DNA from: Bacteroidetes bacterium UBA2364
GTDB taxonomy: Bacteria; Bacteroidota; Rhodothermia; Rhodothermales; UBA2364
DNA: 64,000 nucleotides
Direction: 5' to 3'
Assembly (NCBI GenBank): GCA_002344075.1
Contig: DDTM01000057.1
Coordinates: 1-64,000 of the forward strand
Numbering within the stretch: position 1 is the stretch's first letter; each line of letters opens with the position of its first letter. Position numbers and translations under genes: made by a program. Of the stretch, positions 55,201 to 62,719 are shown piece by piece. Below the pieces are notes generated by a model, which was given only the letters and a program-made list of their open reading frames with translations, was not told where the DNA came from and did no database searches.

Positions 55201-55646
55201 GCGCATTTCCTACGGATGCTTATTCGCATACGCCTTCCAAAAAAGGTGCACAACAACCGGGAATGACTGGACAGGTGAAAGAAGATATAATCTGCCGTTG
55301 GGGTGAATTAGGTGTTCATATACAAAATGGACAGATTCATTTTGAACCTATAATGCTTGAAAAGAAGACATTCAAGGACGATCCCTTCTTGTTTGTTTAT
55401 ACGGATGTTGAAAATAAACAAAACAAGTGCCTTGTACCTAAAAACAGTTTGACATTTACTTACTGCCAGGTTCCCATAATTTATGAGTTTGGAGATAAAG
55501 TAAGCATGACGGTAATACTAAAAGATCAAGAAGAGATGATATTTAATACTCATATTCTATCATCCGAATTAAGTGAAGCTATATTTTTGAGAAAAGGAGT
55601 TGTACAATGTATAAAAATAAGTATTAATCCTAATACATTAATTTGA
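52239..55646 (+). CDS. Probable beta-1,3-glucan phosphorylase (clan GH-Q-like, GH149/GH161 type)
   Basis: 1,135 residues, no signal peptide, so cytoplasmic. The N-terminal ~300 residues are a beta-sandwich with GH94-like features (YYTEDKIADSAEYTG, WEPF). The helical barrel holds FSRRHGDPSRPWNQF, LDYQGNWRDIFQNWEA, DDPWAYIGYWGDHQ and WMNTQRPEWNDANNAL. Asp634 in EWND matches the general-acid position of clan GH-Q phosphorylases. QAYGAFPTDAYSHTP and GAQQPGMTGQVKEDI follow near the end. Length exceeds GH94 (~800) and fits GH149/GH161 (~1,100-1,200), families acting on beta-1,3-gluco-oligosaccharides. The exact family needs a profile search. Gene is AT-rich, especially after ~53,300. Confidence 0.65.
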   Translation: MKQVVFGNTTFYQISNIDKMRPFFMTILSSSNHWMFISSNGGLTAGRTSADFSLFPYYTEDKIADSAEYTGSKTIIRGKNKAGSYVWEPFSTRNQGHFETQRNLYKSVYGNELIFEEINQTHGLIFRYQWSNAAQYGFVRKATLVNLNTEDCQIEVLDGLQNILPAGVGSNLQNFYSNLVDAYKQSELVVPSGLGIYALSAIIVDRAEPSEALKANTVWSFGLRNPINLLSNFQLESFRNGMTILPEIENKGEKGAYFICETLTLPANNAKEWYMVADVHKNHSEVIHLIEALKQPDRLIKGVLANVMEGTKNLLKLACNADGLQTTSDPLKDSRHFSNVLFNIMRGGIFDDQYFISKSDFLSYLNKANKHIFELISVEAIKWPEKFEFNFIKKSDLFNKNIDFQRLSKEYLPLYFSRRHGDPSRPWNQFHVNTIHETDGSKVLDYQGNWRDIFQNWEALAISFPDYAESMIYKFLNATTFEGYNPYRVSKDGFDWEIIEPDDPWAYIGYWGDHQVIYLLKFLEFITAYKPGLLENLFDKECFVYAHIPYKIKKYQDIILNPKDTITFDHAMDLRIREERTLIGSDACLIKDENNNIHHVNFIEKILAVILSKISNFIPEAGIWMNTQRPEWNDANNALVGNGVSMVTLYYLRRFLVFFEKILNTSTVSEVKISQELIDCYKNIRKILEENVILLASKISDNDRKNIVDQIGEAASSYRWHVYDHGFWGKKRTISIEGIQRFNKISLQFIDHAIESNQRPDGLYHAYNLASFEGETVKISHLTVMLEGQVAALSAGILDAKQVVQVLNALKQSPLYDQDRNSYILYPNKKLPGFLEKNTFDESEIKDCQLIIELIDKGDKSIIEKDILGYYHFHKDFKNINDLKDGLTKLISHNYVHYNKTELDKIYSIYEKIFNHKAFTGRSGTFYAYEGLGSIYWHMVSKLLLAVVENIFKAYHEKADKKHCDALIKHYYDLYEGLGIHKSPQAYGAFPTDAYSHTPSKKGAQQPGMTGQVKEDIICRWGELGVHIQNGQIHFEPIMLEKKTFKDDPFLFVYTDVENKQNKCLVPKNSLTFTYCQVPIIYEFGDKVSMTVILKDQEEMIFNTHILSSELSEAIFLRKGVVQCIKISINPNTLI

Positions 55647-55675
55647 ATAATATTTATTAATTTGAATAATATTTT

Positions 55676-57169
55676 ATGAGACACTTTATTTTAACTTTTA
55701 TTTTCTTTCTAGGAATAGATATGGCTATATCGCAACCTAAGAATTGGCAAATAAATGCTTGGAAGTCTTCTGCTGACGGCCATGCATTAACAAAAGTAAA
55801 CACTCAAAATGTCTCAAACAATCCTAATGTTATTATTCGGATTCAGCCTAAGATTAAATTTCAGAAAATATTAGGATTTGGTGGCGCTTTTACTGAAGCG
55901 ACTACACACTTATTACAGAAACTGAGTGAGGCAAATCGAAAAAAAATATTAAATGCTTATTTTGGACAAGAAGGAGCAAACTATTCTCTTTGTAGAACCC
56001 AGATAAATTCATCAGATTTTTCTATTGGTCATTATGCATATGCAATAACGCCGGGCGATACGCTATTGAAACATTTTGATATAGGTCATGATGAAGAGAC
56101 CATTATCCCTATTATCAAAGAGGCGCAAAAAATTTCTAAAGAAGGCTTTAATCTGATTGCTTCTCCGTGGACAGCGCCTCCATGGATGAAAGACAATAAC
56201 CATTGGGTAGGAGGAAAACTTAAGCCAGAGTATTATGCTACTTGGGCATTGTATTTTTCAAAATATCTTGATGCTTACAAAAAGCATCAAATCCCTTTCT
56301 GGGGTATTACTGTAGAGAATGAGCCGAATGGAAATGGTAATAACTGGGAAAGTATGCACTATACCCCACAAGAAATGACCAATTTTGTACAACACTACTT
56401 AGGGCCTCATCTTGAAAAAAATGGGTATGGAAATATTAAGATTTTGGGTTATGATCAAAATAGAGCAGATCTAAAAAATTGGGTGGATGAAATGTATCGC
56501 ACACCAGAAAGTAGCCATTATTATCATGGAACAGCCATCCATTGGTACGAGAGTACCTACGATTATTTCCCAGAAGCGTTGGATTATGCGCATCATAAAG
56601 TACCCGGAAAATATTTAATTCAAACTGAAGCCTGTATAGATGCAGAAGTTCCGGTATGGCAGGACGATCAATGGTACTGGCAACCCCATGCCACAGATTG
56701 GGGTTATGATTGGGCACCTGAACATGAAAAATACCTTCATCCCAAATATGCACCCGTTTACCGTTACGCAGAAGACATTATCGGTTCCTTAAACCATTGG
56801 GTAGAAGGTTGGATTGATTGGAACATGGTGTTAGATCAACAAGGCGGGCCAAATTGGTTTGAAAATTGGTGCATTGCGCCCATTATTGTGAATGTGGAAA
56901 AGGATGAAGTCTATTTCACGCCTTTATATTATGTGATGTCGCATTTTAGCAAATTTATCAGACCGGGAGCGCATAGAATTGGCCTCTCCAATCTAAACAG
57001 TACCGTCCATGCGACCGCTGTCGAAAATCCAGATCATTCTATTGTCTTGGTATTGTTAAATAAGGAGAAAAAAGCCCAGACCGTCGCAATTCACTTAGAT
57101 GGTTTTTCTCACATATTTAATTTAGATCAAGAGAGTTTGCAAACCATAACCCTTAAACCCCAAAATTAG
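55676..57169 (+). CDS. Secreted GH30 family glucosidase/glucanase
   Basis: GH30 enzyme, 497 residues. Signal peptide 1-20 (GIDMAISQ). Characteristic LGFGGAFTEATTHLL, FNLIASPWTAPPWMKDN, acid/base Glu216 in TVENEPNG and nucleophile Glu318 in LIQTEAC. The C-terminal beta-domain with FIRPGAHRIGLS closes the protein. GH30 includes glucosylceramidase-like and beta-1,6-glucanase subfamilies. Beside GH16 and a glucan phosphorylase, removal of beta-1,6 branches from laminarin-like glucan is the likely role. It starts 29 bases after the phosphorylase and ends 2 bases before the MFS gene. Confidence 0.92.
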   Translation: MRHFILTFIFFLGIDMAISQPKNWQINAWKSSADGHALTKVNTQNVSNNPNVIIRIQPKIKFQKILGFGGAFTEATTHLLQKLSEANRKKILNAYFGQEGANYSLCRTQINSSDFSIGHYAYAITPGDTLLKHFDIGHDEETIIPIIKEAQKISKEGFNLIASPWTAPPWMKDNNHWVGGKLKPEYYATWALYFSKYLDAYKKHQIPFWGITVENEPNGNGNNWESMHYTPQEMTNFVQHYLGPHLEKNGYGNIKILGYDQNRADLKNWVDEMYRTPESSHYYHGTAIHWYESTYDYFPEALDYAHHKVPGKYLIQTEACIDAEVPVWQDDQWYWQPHATDWGYDWAPEHEKYLHPKYAPVYRYAEDIIGSLNHWVEGWIDWNMVLDQQGGPNWFENWCIAPIIVNVEKDEVYFTPLYYVMSHFSKFIRPGAHRIGLSNLNSTVHATAVENPDHSIVLVLLNKEKKAQTVAIHLDGFSHIFNLDQESLQTITLKPQN

Positions 57170-57171
57170 TC

Positions 57172-58593
57172 ATGAGTAACCAGATTAATCAGAGTGTACC
57201 GATCGTCCAGAAAATGGCCTTTGGTGCTGGTCACTTGGTGAATAATCTTTTCCCCGGTGCCTTGGGGGTTTTTTCCTTTTTCCTACTGACAGGATTTGGG
57301 ATTGATCCCATTTATGCAGGTATGTTGTCTGCTATTCCCCGTTTTATAGATGCTTTATCAGACCCAATTATGGGATTCATCTCTGATAATACGAAGTCAA
57401 AATGGGGACGAAGAAGGCCCTATATCTTTGCTGGTGCTATCTTAGCAGGTGTTTTCTTTTTTATACAGTGGCAAATGAGTGAGACAAACGGGACTGTTTT
57501 TAATTTTTGGTATTTCTTGATTACCTCTATTATATTCATCTTATTTAATACCATGTTCTCTACACCATTAATTGGTTTGGGGTATGAAATGACAAGTGAT
57601 TATAAGGAAAGAACAAGGCTGATGGGTTTTTCTCAGACGGTAAGCCAACTGGCTTGGATGATAGTGCCCTGGTTTTGGGTATTGGTTGCTGATCCAAACT
57701 TGTTTGCTACACAAGCTGAAGGTGTTCGCACGTTATCTATTCTGGTCGGTGTTTCGTGTATTATTCTCGGTATTTTACCGGCTATTTTTTGCAAAGAAGT
57801 AGCTGCTTCTCATATTGAGAACCAAGCGGATTTAACCCTGAAGAATACATTCAATAACTTAGGGAAATTATTTAAAGATATTAAGAACATGAGTCGTAAT
57901 ATTCCATTTATGCGCCTCTGTGGAGCGACTTTTCTGGTCTTTAATGGTTTTCAAATGGTTGCTTCATTTAGTATTTTTATTATTGTTTTTTATATGTTTA
58001 ATGGAAGTTACGAGGCAGCGGGTACTTTACCTGCCTGGTTTTCTACCATTAGTGCCCTTGCAACCGCTTTTTTGGTTATCCCTATCGTTACCATGATGGC
58101 CAATAAATATGGAAAACGGACGGCATTTGTGATTTCTACTTTTATCTCGATTGTTGGGTATATTTTGAAATGGTGGGGATTTAATCCAGAAAATCCTTGG
58201 ATGATTTTTATGCCTGTTCCATTTATTGCATTTGGATTAGGGGGGCTATTCACTTTAATGATGAGTATGACCGCAGATGTGTGTGATTTGGACGAGTTGG
58301 AAAATGGTATGCCGCGAAAAGAAGGAACCTTTGGCGCCATTTATTGGTGGATGGTTAAACTTGGTCAGGCCCTGGCTTTGTTCTTAGGAGGAATTGTATT
58401 AAAAGTAGCTGGATTCAACCAGAATGCAGCTGTACAAACTGCCGAAACGATGACGCTTTTACGTATTTTTGATATTGCCTTGCCAGCCATAACAGCCGCG
58501 CTGGCTATTTGGGTAATGTGGAACTACGACTTATCCGAGGAGAAAGCAAAAGAAATTAAAGCGGAACTTGTGCGTAGAAGAGGCGAGTTATAA
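57172..58593 (+). CDS. MFS sugar:cation symporter, GPH family
   Basis: Inner-membrane carrier, 473 residues, ~12 membrane segments. N-terminal FIDALSDPIMGFISDNTKSKWGRRRPYIFAGA is the MelB/GPH signature, with the cation-site Asp. A mid-protein TADVCDLDELENGMPRKEGTFGAIYWWMVKLGQA is another GPH hallmark. It should import glucosides or oligosaccharides with H+ or Na+. Last gene of the locus, 2 bases after GH30, and closed by a terminator. Confidence 0.92.
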   Translation: MSNQINQSVPIVQKMAFGAGHLVNNLFPGALGVFSFFLLTGFGIDPIYAGMLSAIPRFIDALSDPIMGFISDNTKSKWGRRRPYIFAGAILAGVFFFIQWQMSETNGTVFNFWYFLITSIIFILFNTMFSTPLIGLGYEMTSDYKERTRLMGFSQTVSQLAWMIVPWFWVLVADPNLFATQAEGVRTLSILVGVSCIILGILPAIFCKEVAASHIENQADLTLKNTFNNLGKLFKDIKNMSRNIPFMRLCGATFLVFNGFQMVASFSIFIIVFYMFNGSYEAAGTLPAWFSTISALATAFLVIPIVTMMANKYGKRTAFVISTFISIVGYILKWWGFNPENPWMIFMPVPFIAFGLGGLFTLMMSMTADVCDLDELENGMPRKEGTFGAIYWWMVKLGQALALFLGGIVLKVAGFNQNAAVQTAETMTLLRIFDIALPAITAALAIWVMWNYDLSEEKAKEIKAELVRRRGEL

Positions 58594-58623
58594 GAAGCCT
58601 GCACGGCATTGTTTGATGAAGAG

Positions 58624-58673
58624 AAAAGGAAATGGGAGGCTCTCAAATGAAATGTAGGCTCCCATTTTCCTTT
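58624..58673. terminator. Bidirectional terminator after the beta-glucan locus
   Basis: Arm AAAAGGAAATGGGAG (58624-58638) pairs with CTCCCATTTTCCTTT (58659-58673) with one bulge; ~20-base loop. Ends the MFS transcript and could stop the leftward alpha/beta-hydrolase unit as well. A second small hairpin CCCGAA/TTCGGG lies at 58713-58728. Confidence 0.85.
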
Positions 58674-58755
58674 GGCATAAAACCCGCTGAGATGCAGTTT
58701 GATTGGTCAATGCCCGAAGCTATTCGGGATCCGAATATAAGATTCAGGATGCCGG

Positions 58756-59715
58756 TTATTTAGAGGGTGCTTGTGTTAGCCATGCAAGTAGAACGCGGTT
58801 AAAAACCTCAGGCTGTTCTAATGGCAGTAAGTGTCCGGCTTTTTCCAACAACTCCACTTTTGCATTATGAAGGGCAGTCCCGGCGCGGCTGGCAATATCT
58901 GCTGTGGTAAGGCCGGGATTAAAGAAACGGTTGGGAATCATCTTGTCCCCCTTGCCATAAAGAACCAAAACAGGAAGGTGGAGGGCATCCAACTGCTCAT
59001 AAACAGGGCCATCCAACATGCCAGAAACCGACTTTTCGTTGACCTCGGCATAGGCGCGGAAGTCTGATCGGGTTTTCCATGCTTTCCGTTGTTCTACTAA
59101 CCATCCAAATTTGGGGGCATCGTAGTTATCGAAATTAAGTGCAATACTGGTCGTGATTTGTGGGTCGGTAGCCTCCATGATAGACTTGACGGTCATGAAG
59201 TTCCTTAGGCTTATCCGTGCTTTTTCGTCGAAAGTCTCAATTCCAGCCGCCGAGACCAAAACGAGTTTCGACACTTTTTTTGGATGTTGAAGTGCGAGTG
59301 TCATGCCGATTTGCCCACCCATAGAGAGGCCCACATACGTCACTTTTTCAATCCGCATGGCTGTCAGAAAAGCCGCTATTTGATTCGCAAACCACGACAT
59401 GGTCGCGGGCACTTGTTCCTTAGACGAAGCACCATATCCGGGAAGGTCTATAGCAATTACACGATAACCTTCGGTGAATGCTTGCAGGTTTTCCTTCCAA
59501 AAAGAAGCATTGGAACCGAGACCATGTACAAACAAAAGCACCTCCTTACCTTTGCCACCTTCCCAAAAAGCAATCTGCTGGTTGCCTACGGTTATTTTTT
59601 TCATGGATGGGAGGGTGTGTGGCAATGTATCGGTAACGGGCATTGTAGGTATTTTGGTGGTGCGGCATCCGGCAAGGATAACCGTTAGAAAAAAGAAGAT
59701 GAAAATTGCCTTCAT
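58756..59715 (-). CDS. Alpha/beta-hydrolase lipoprotein
   Basis: 319 residues. The signal peptide ends in lipobox LAGC (Cys near 17), so it is membrane-anchored outside the cytoplasm. The alpha/beta-hydrolase fold has the oxyanion block LLFVHGLGSNASFW, nucleophile elbow GLSMGG, acid in VLYGKGDKMIP and His in EKAGHLLPLEQP, so the triad is complete. An esterase or lipase-like activity is likely. Last gene of the KAS III-like/symporter/acyl-CoA ligase unit, 28 bases after the ligase. Confidence 0.88.
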   Translation of the reverse strand: MKAIFIFFFLTVILAGCRTTKIPTMPVTDTLPHTLPSMKKITVGNQQIAFWEGGKGKEVLLFVHGLGSNASFWKENLQAFTEGYRVIAIDLPGYGASSKEQVPATMSWFANQIAAFLTAMRIEKVTYVGLSMGGQIGMTLALQHPKKVSKLVLVSAAGIETFDEKARISLRNFMTVKSIMEATDPQITTSIALNFDNYDAPKFGWLVEQRKAWKTRSDFRAYAEVNEKSVSGMLDGPVYEQLDALHLPVLVLYGKGDKMIPNRFFNPGLTTADIASRAGTALHNAKVELLEKAGHLLPLEQPEVFNRVLLAWLTQAPSK

Positions 59716-59743
59716 GAAGATATACGATATTTAGCTTATGTAT

Positions 59744-61213
59744 TTAGATTGTTTTTAGGTCTTTTTTGAGAATCTTACCACTATGACCTTTTGGCAATTC
59801 GGGTAAAAATCGGACATATTTTGGGGTTTTATAACGCGCAAGAAAACTCCGACAATGGGCGATGAGTTCAGTCTCGGTGGTGGTTTGGTTTGGTTTTAGG
59901 GCAATAAAGGCCAATCCTGTTTCGCCCCATTTGGCATCTGGTATGCCGATAACAGCGGCCTCGGCCACCGCAGGATGTTGGTATAAAACCTTTTCTACCT
60001 CGGCAGGATATACATTCTCGCCACCCGAAATATACAGGTCTTTTTTGCGTCCGGCCACATAGAAGTACCCTTCTTCGTCCATACGCACCAAATCTCCGGT
60101 ATAGAACCATTCATTTTGGAGTGTTTGCAAGGTTGCAACTTCATTCCGCCAATAACCGGAAGTAGTCATCGGGCCACGCATCAGTAGCTCACCCGTAGTT
60201 CCAGCAGGCACATCATTACCGAGGTCATCCACTACCCGAACATCCACATAGAAATTAGGAAAACCAATGGATCCGGCTTTACGAATGGCATCTTCTTCTG
60301 GAAGGGAAAAGCAGTTTGGCCCAACTTCCGTCATCCCAAACCCTTGCCGAATAGGTACGCCCTTTTGCTGCCAAGTTTGGATGAGTGGAATGGGCATGGG
60401 TTCGCCGCCGACAATCGCATACCGTACACTTCGGAGATTCGCTCTCTCGAAATTGGGGTGATCCGAAAGCATTTTCATCATCGTTGGTACCCCCCAAATA
60501 ATGCTCATTTGCTCGTTTTCGCATAGTTCGAGGATTTGCACTGGATCAAAACGGTCTAACAAAATGGTGGTTGCTCCCAGTAAAAGGAAGGGGGTTAGCA
60601 GGACATTCCAACCACCTGTATGGTAAAAAGGTGCAGCGTTGAAGGAGATGTCCTTTGTGGTAAGGTCGAGGCGCATGATGGTATTATACGCATTAAAGGC
60701 GAGCATTTTATGCGTGATCATGGCTCCTTTGGGCCGCCCAGTTGTGCCGGAGGTGTAAAGTATCATCACGGCATCGTCCGGACTTGGCTGGAAAGACGAT
60801 GTATTAGGTTCCTTATTTTCAATAACCTGAACTATTTTTGTCAAAGGCAAGCAAGTTGGCTTTGCGTTTGCTACATATTCGGCAAAGGCTTCTCCATAGA
60901 AGAGTACTGCTGGATCGCTATCCTCGACGATGTATTGCACCTCGGAGGGCGTAAGGCGATAATTTAGTGGGACGAGGATGAATCCGGCTTTCTGACATGC
61001 AAAAAAAAGCAAGACATGCGCCAAACTGTTTTCGGCAATAACCGCCACTCGGTCGCCCTGTTTAAGGTTATACTGTGTGATGAGCCAATGAGCTGTATGA
61101 TTGCCCAAATGGTCGCATTCTAAATAAGAAAGCCGCCGGTTTTCAGGTTGCCAGATCAGAGCCGTTTTGTGCGGGTAATATTGCGCATTTCGGGCGAGCC
61201 AGTCGGTTCTCAT
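59744..61213 (-). CDS. Acyl-CoA synthetase (AMP-forming), class I ligase
   Basis: ANL-superfamily ligase, 489 residues, cytoplasmic. P-loop-like ILYTSGTTGRPKGAM, GFGMTEVG (A5), YTGDLVRMDEEGYFYVAGRKKDLYISGGENVYPAEVE (A7-A8) and the catalytic Lys in SGKILKKDLK. It activates a carboxylic acid to acyl-CoA. The substrate may be a medium/long-chain fatty acid or aromatic acid. The symporter gene lies 5 bases upstream, so the imported carboxylate may be its substrate. Confidence 0.9.
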   Translation of the reverse strand: MRTDWLARNAQYYPHKTALIWQPENRRLSYLECDHLGNHTAHWLITQYNLKQGDRVAVIAENSLAHVLLFFACQKAGFILVPLNYRLTPSEVQYIVEDSDPAVLFYGEAFAEYVANAKPTCLPLTKIVQVIENKEPNTSSFQPSPDDAVMILYTSGTTGRPKGAMITHKMLAFNAYNTIMRLDLTTKDISFNAAPFYHTGGWNVLLTPFLLLGATTILLDRFDPVQILELCENEQMSIIWGVPTMMKMLSDHPNFERANLRSVRYAIVGGEPMPIPLIQTWQQKGVPIRQGFGMTEVGPNCFSLPEEDAIRKAGSIGFPNFYVDVRVVDDLGNDVPAGTTGELLMRGPMTTSGYWRNEVATLQTLQNEWFYTGDLVRMDEEGYFYVAGRKKDLYISGGENVYPAEVEKVLYQHPAVAEAAVIGIPDAKWGETGLAFIALKPNQTTTETELIAHCRSFLARYKTPKYVRFLPELPKGHSGKILKKDLKTI

Positions 61214-61218
61214 ATGGG

Positions 61219-62688
61219 TTATACTTTATGGGAAGATAGACGATTGGACAGGGCAAATAATGTAGCGACCAACAAACTTCCTATAAGGGCAAAGGTGGCC
61301 GGAACAGCGGGGTTATTTGACATAAAAGTGATTTTTCCGTAGGTCATACCAAAGTGAATGACAAGAGCGGTTAAAGCAGTCGCCAATACGCCCATTTTTG
61401 CAAGTCGTTTAGAGAAAACCCCAAACAAAACGGGCGCGAACGTAGCTGCAAACAGTCCATAAACGCCATTTTGTGCTAACATTGCTACTGAAAGATCGGG
61501 TTTGATTTGGCTGACAGAGATCAGAAACAATACCGGAGCCAATACCACTAAAAAACCCTTCCCATACCGTAGTGCCTGTTGGTCCACTTCCTCTTGGGAT
61601 TTTGCGGGCTGGGGAAATAAATTTTTATAGACATCGTTGGCGAATATGGCCGAGAGTGACACGAGCAAACCTTCCATCGTGGAAAAACCCGCAGACAGCA
61701 GGCCGAGTGCTACAATTCCCCGGACTACAGGCCCAAAATGATCTGTTAAATATCGGGGCATAACGGCATCTACGGCAAGGCTTGGATCGTTGAGTTGAAT
61801 GCGGGCAAATGCCCCTACTATCAGTACCATGAAGAAAAAGAAAACCGTTACAAGACCAGTTGTAAGGTATTTATTTACGTCACTTTCCGTCTTTAGATAA
61901 AGGGCTTTAGAGATGATATGGGGCTGCATAATAACGGCCACACCAATCATGAAATTGGCCACATACACCTCAAAGAAATTCCGAAAAAGGGCACTCTTGG
62001 GGTTGATCGGCTGGGCGAGGAAGGGGTCTATGGCGCCAAGTTTGTGTAAGAACCCGCCAAGTCCATCCCCAAAATACGAAATACCAGAGCCGAGCAAGAT
62101 AAGAGCCACCACAAGCATAATAAGTGCCTGCACCGAGTTGATGAGAATGTGCGCTCCTGCACCCCCAAGAAAAATAGCGACTAATGGTAAAATAATGACA
62201 ATGGCAATGGCCACCAATAAATCTATACCCAGCAACGCTCCTAAGACACGGGCCAATCCAACCGTAATCAACACCAAAAAAGTAATGAGCAGTAAACTTA
62301 AAAAAGCGTAAAAAAGTGTGAGTCGCTTATCCCCAAACCGGTCGCCAATCCACTGCGGAACAGTTAAGACCGCAAATTGATCGCCCACCCGTCGAAAACT
62401 CTTGGAAACAACGATCAACCCCACCATAATCCCCAGTGGAGTGGCTACGGCATATCCTAAAAATCCAGCCATTCCAAAATGATAGACCAAGCCGGGATTG
62501 ATCACAAAAGTGGCCGCACTTGTCAGGTTGGCTGCCAACGATAGACCCACCCAAATCGGGTTGATCTGGCGATTGCCCACCGAAAAGGAGGCCAAACCTT
62601 TGCTCTGACGGAGACCGAGATAGGTGGCATAGGCCATAAAAGCCACATATATTCCAAAAAAAATCCAGCCAATGACGTGCGAATCCAT
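61219..62688 (-). CDS. Sodium:solute symporter family transporter
   Basis: SSS family carrier, 489 residues, ~13 membrane segments. Features include the N-terminal VGLSLAANLTSAATFVINPGLVYHFG, the GLLSAGFSTMEGLLVSLSAIFANDVYKN sodium-site segment and an extended last transmembrane set. Na+-coupled uptake of a small solute. Its pairing with an acyl-CoA ligase suggests a carboxylate (acetate, propionate or similar), but that is inference. Gaps are 5 bases to the ligase and 31 to the KAS III-like gene. Confidence 0.9.
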   Translation of the reverse strand: MDSHVIGWIFFGIYVAFMAYATYLGLRQSKGLASFSVGNRQINPIWVGLSLAANLTSAATFVINPGLVYHFGMAGFLGYAVATPLGIMVGLIVVSKSFRRVGDQFAVLTVPQWIGDRFGDKRLTLFYAFLSLLLITFLVLITVGLARVLGALLGIDLLVAIAIVIILPLVAIFLGGAGAHILINSVQALIMLVVALILLGSGISYFGDGLGGFLHKLGAIDPFLAQPINPKSALFRNFFEVYVANFMIGVAVIMQPHIISKALYLKTESDVNKYLTTGLVTVFFFFMVLIVGAFARIQLNDPSLAVDAVMPRYLTDHFGPVVRGIVALGLLSAGFSTMEGLLVSLSAIFANDVYKNLFPQPAKSQEEVDQQALRYGKGFLVVLAPVLFLISVSQIKPDLSVAMLAQNGVYGLFAATFAPVLFGVFSKRLAKMGVLATALTALVIHFGMTYGKITFMSNNPAVPATFALIGSLLVATLFALSNRLSSHKV

Positions 62689-62719
62689 GAAGTTGTCTTT
62701 TGTGAAAGGTTGTAAAAAA

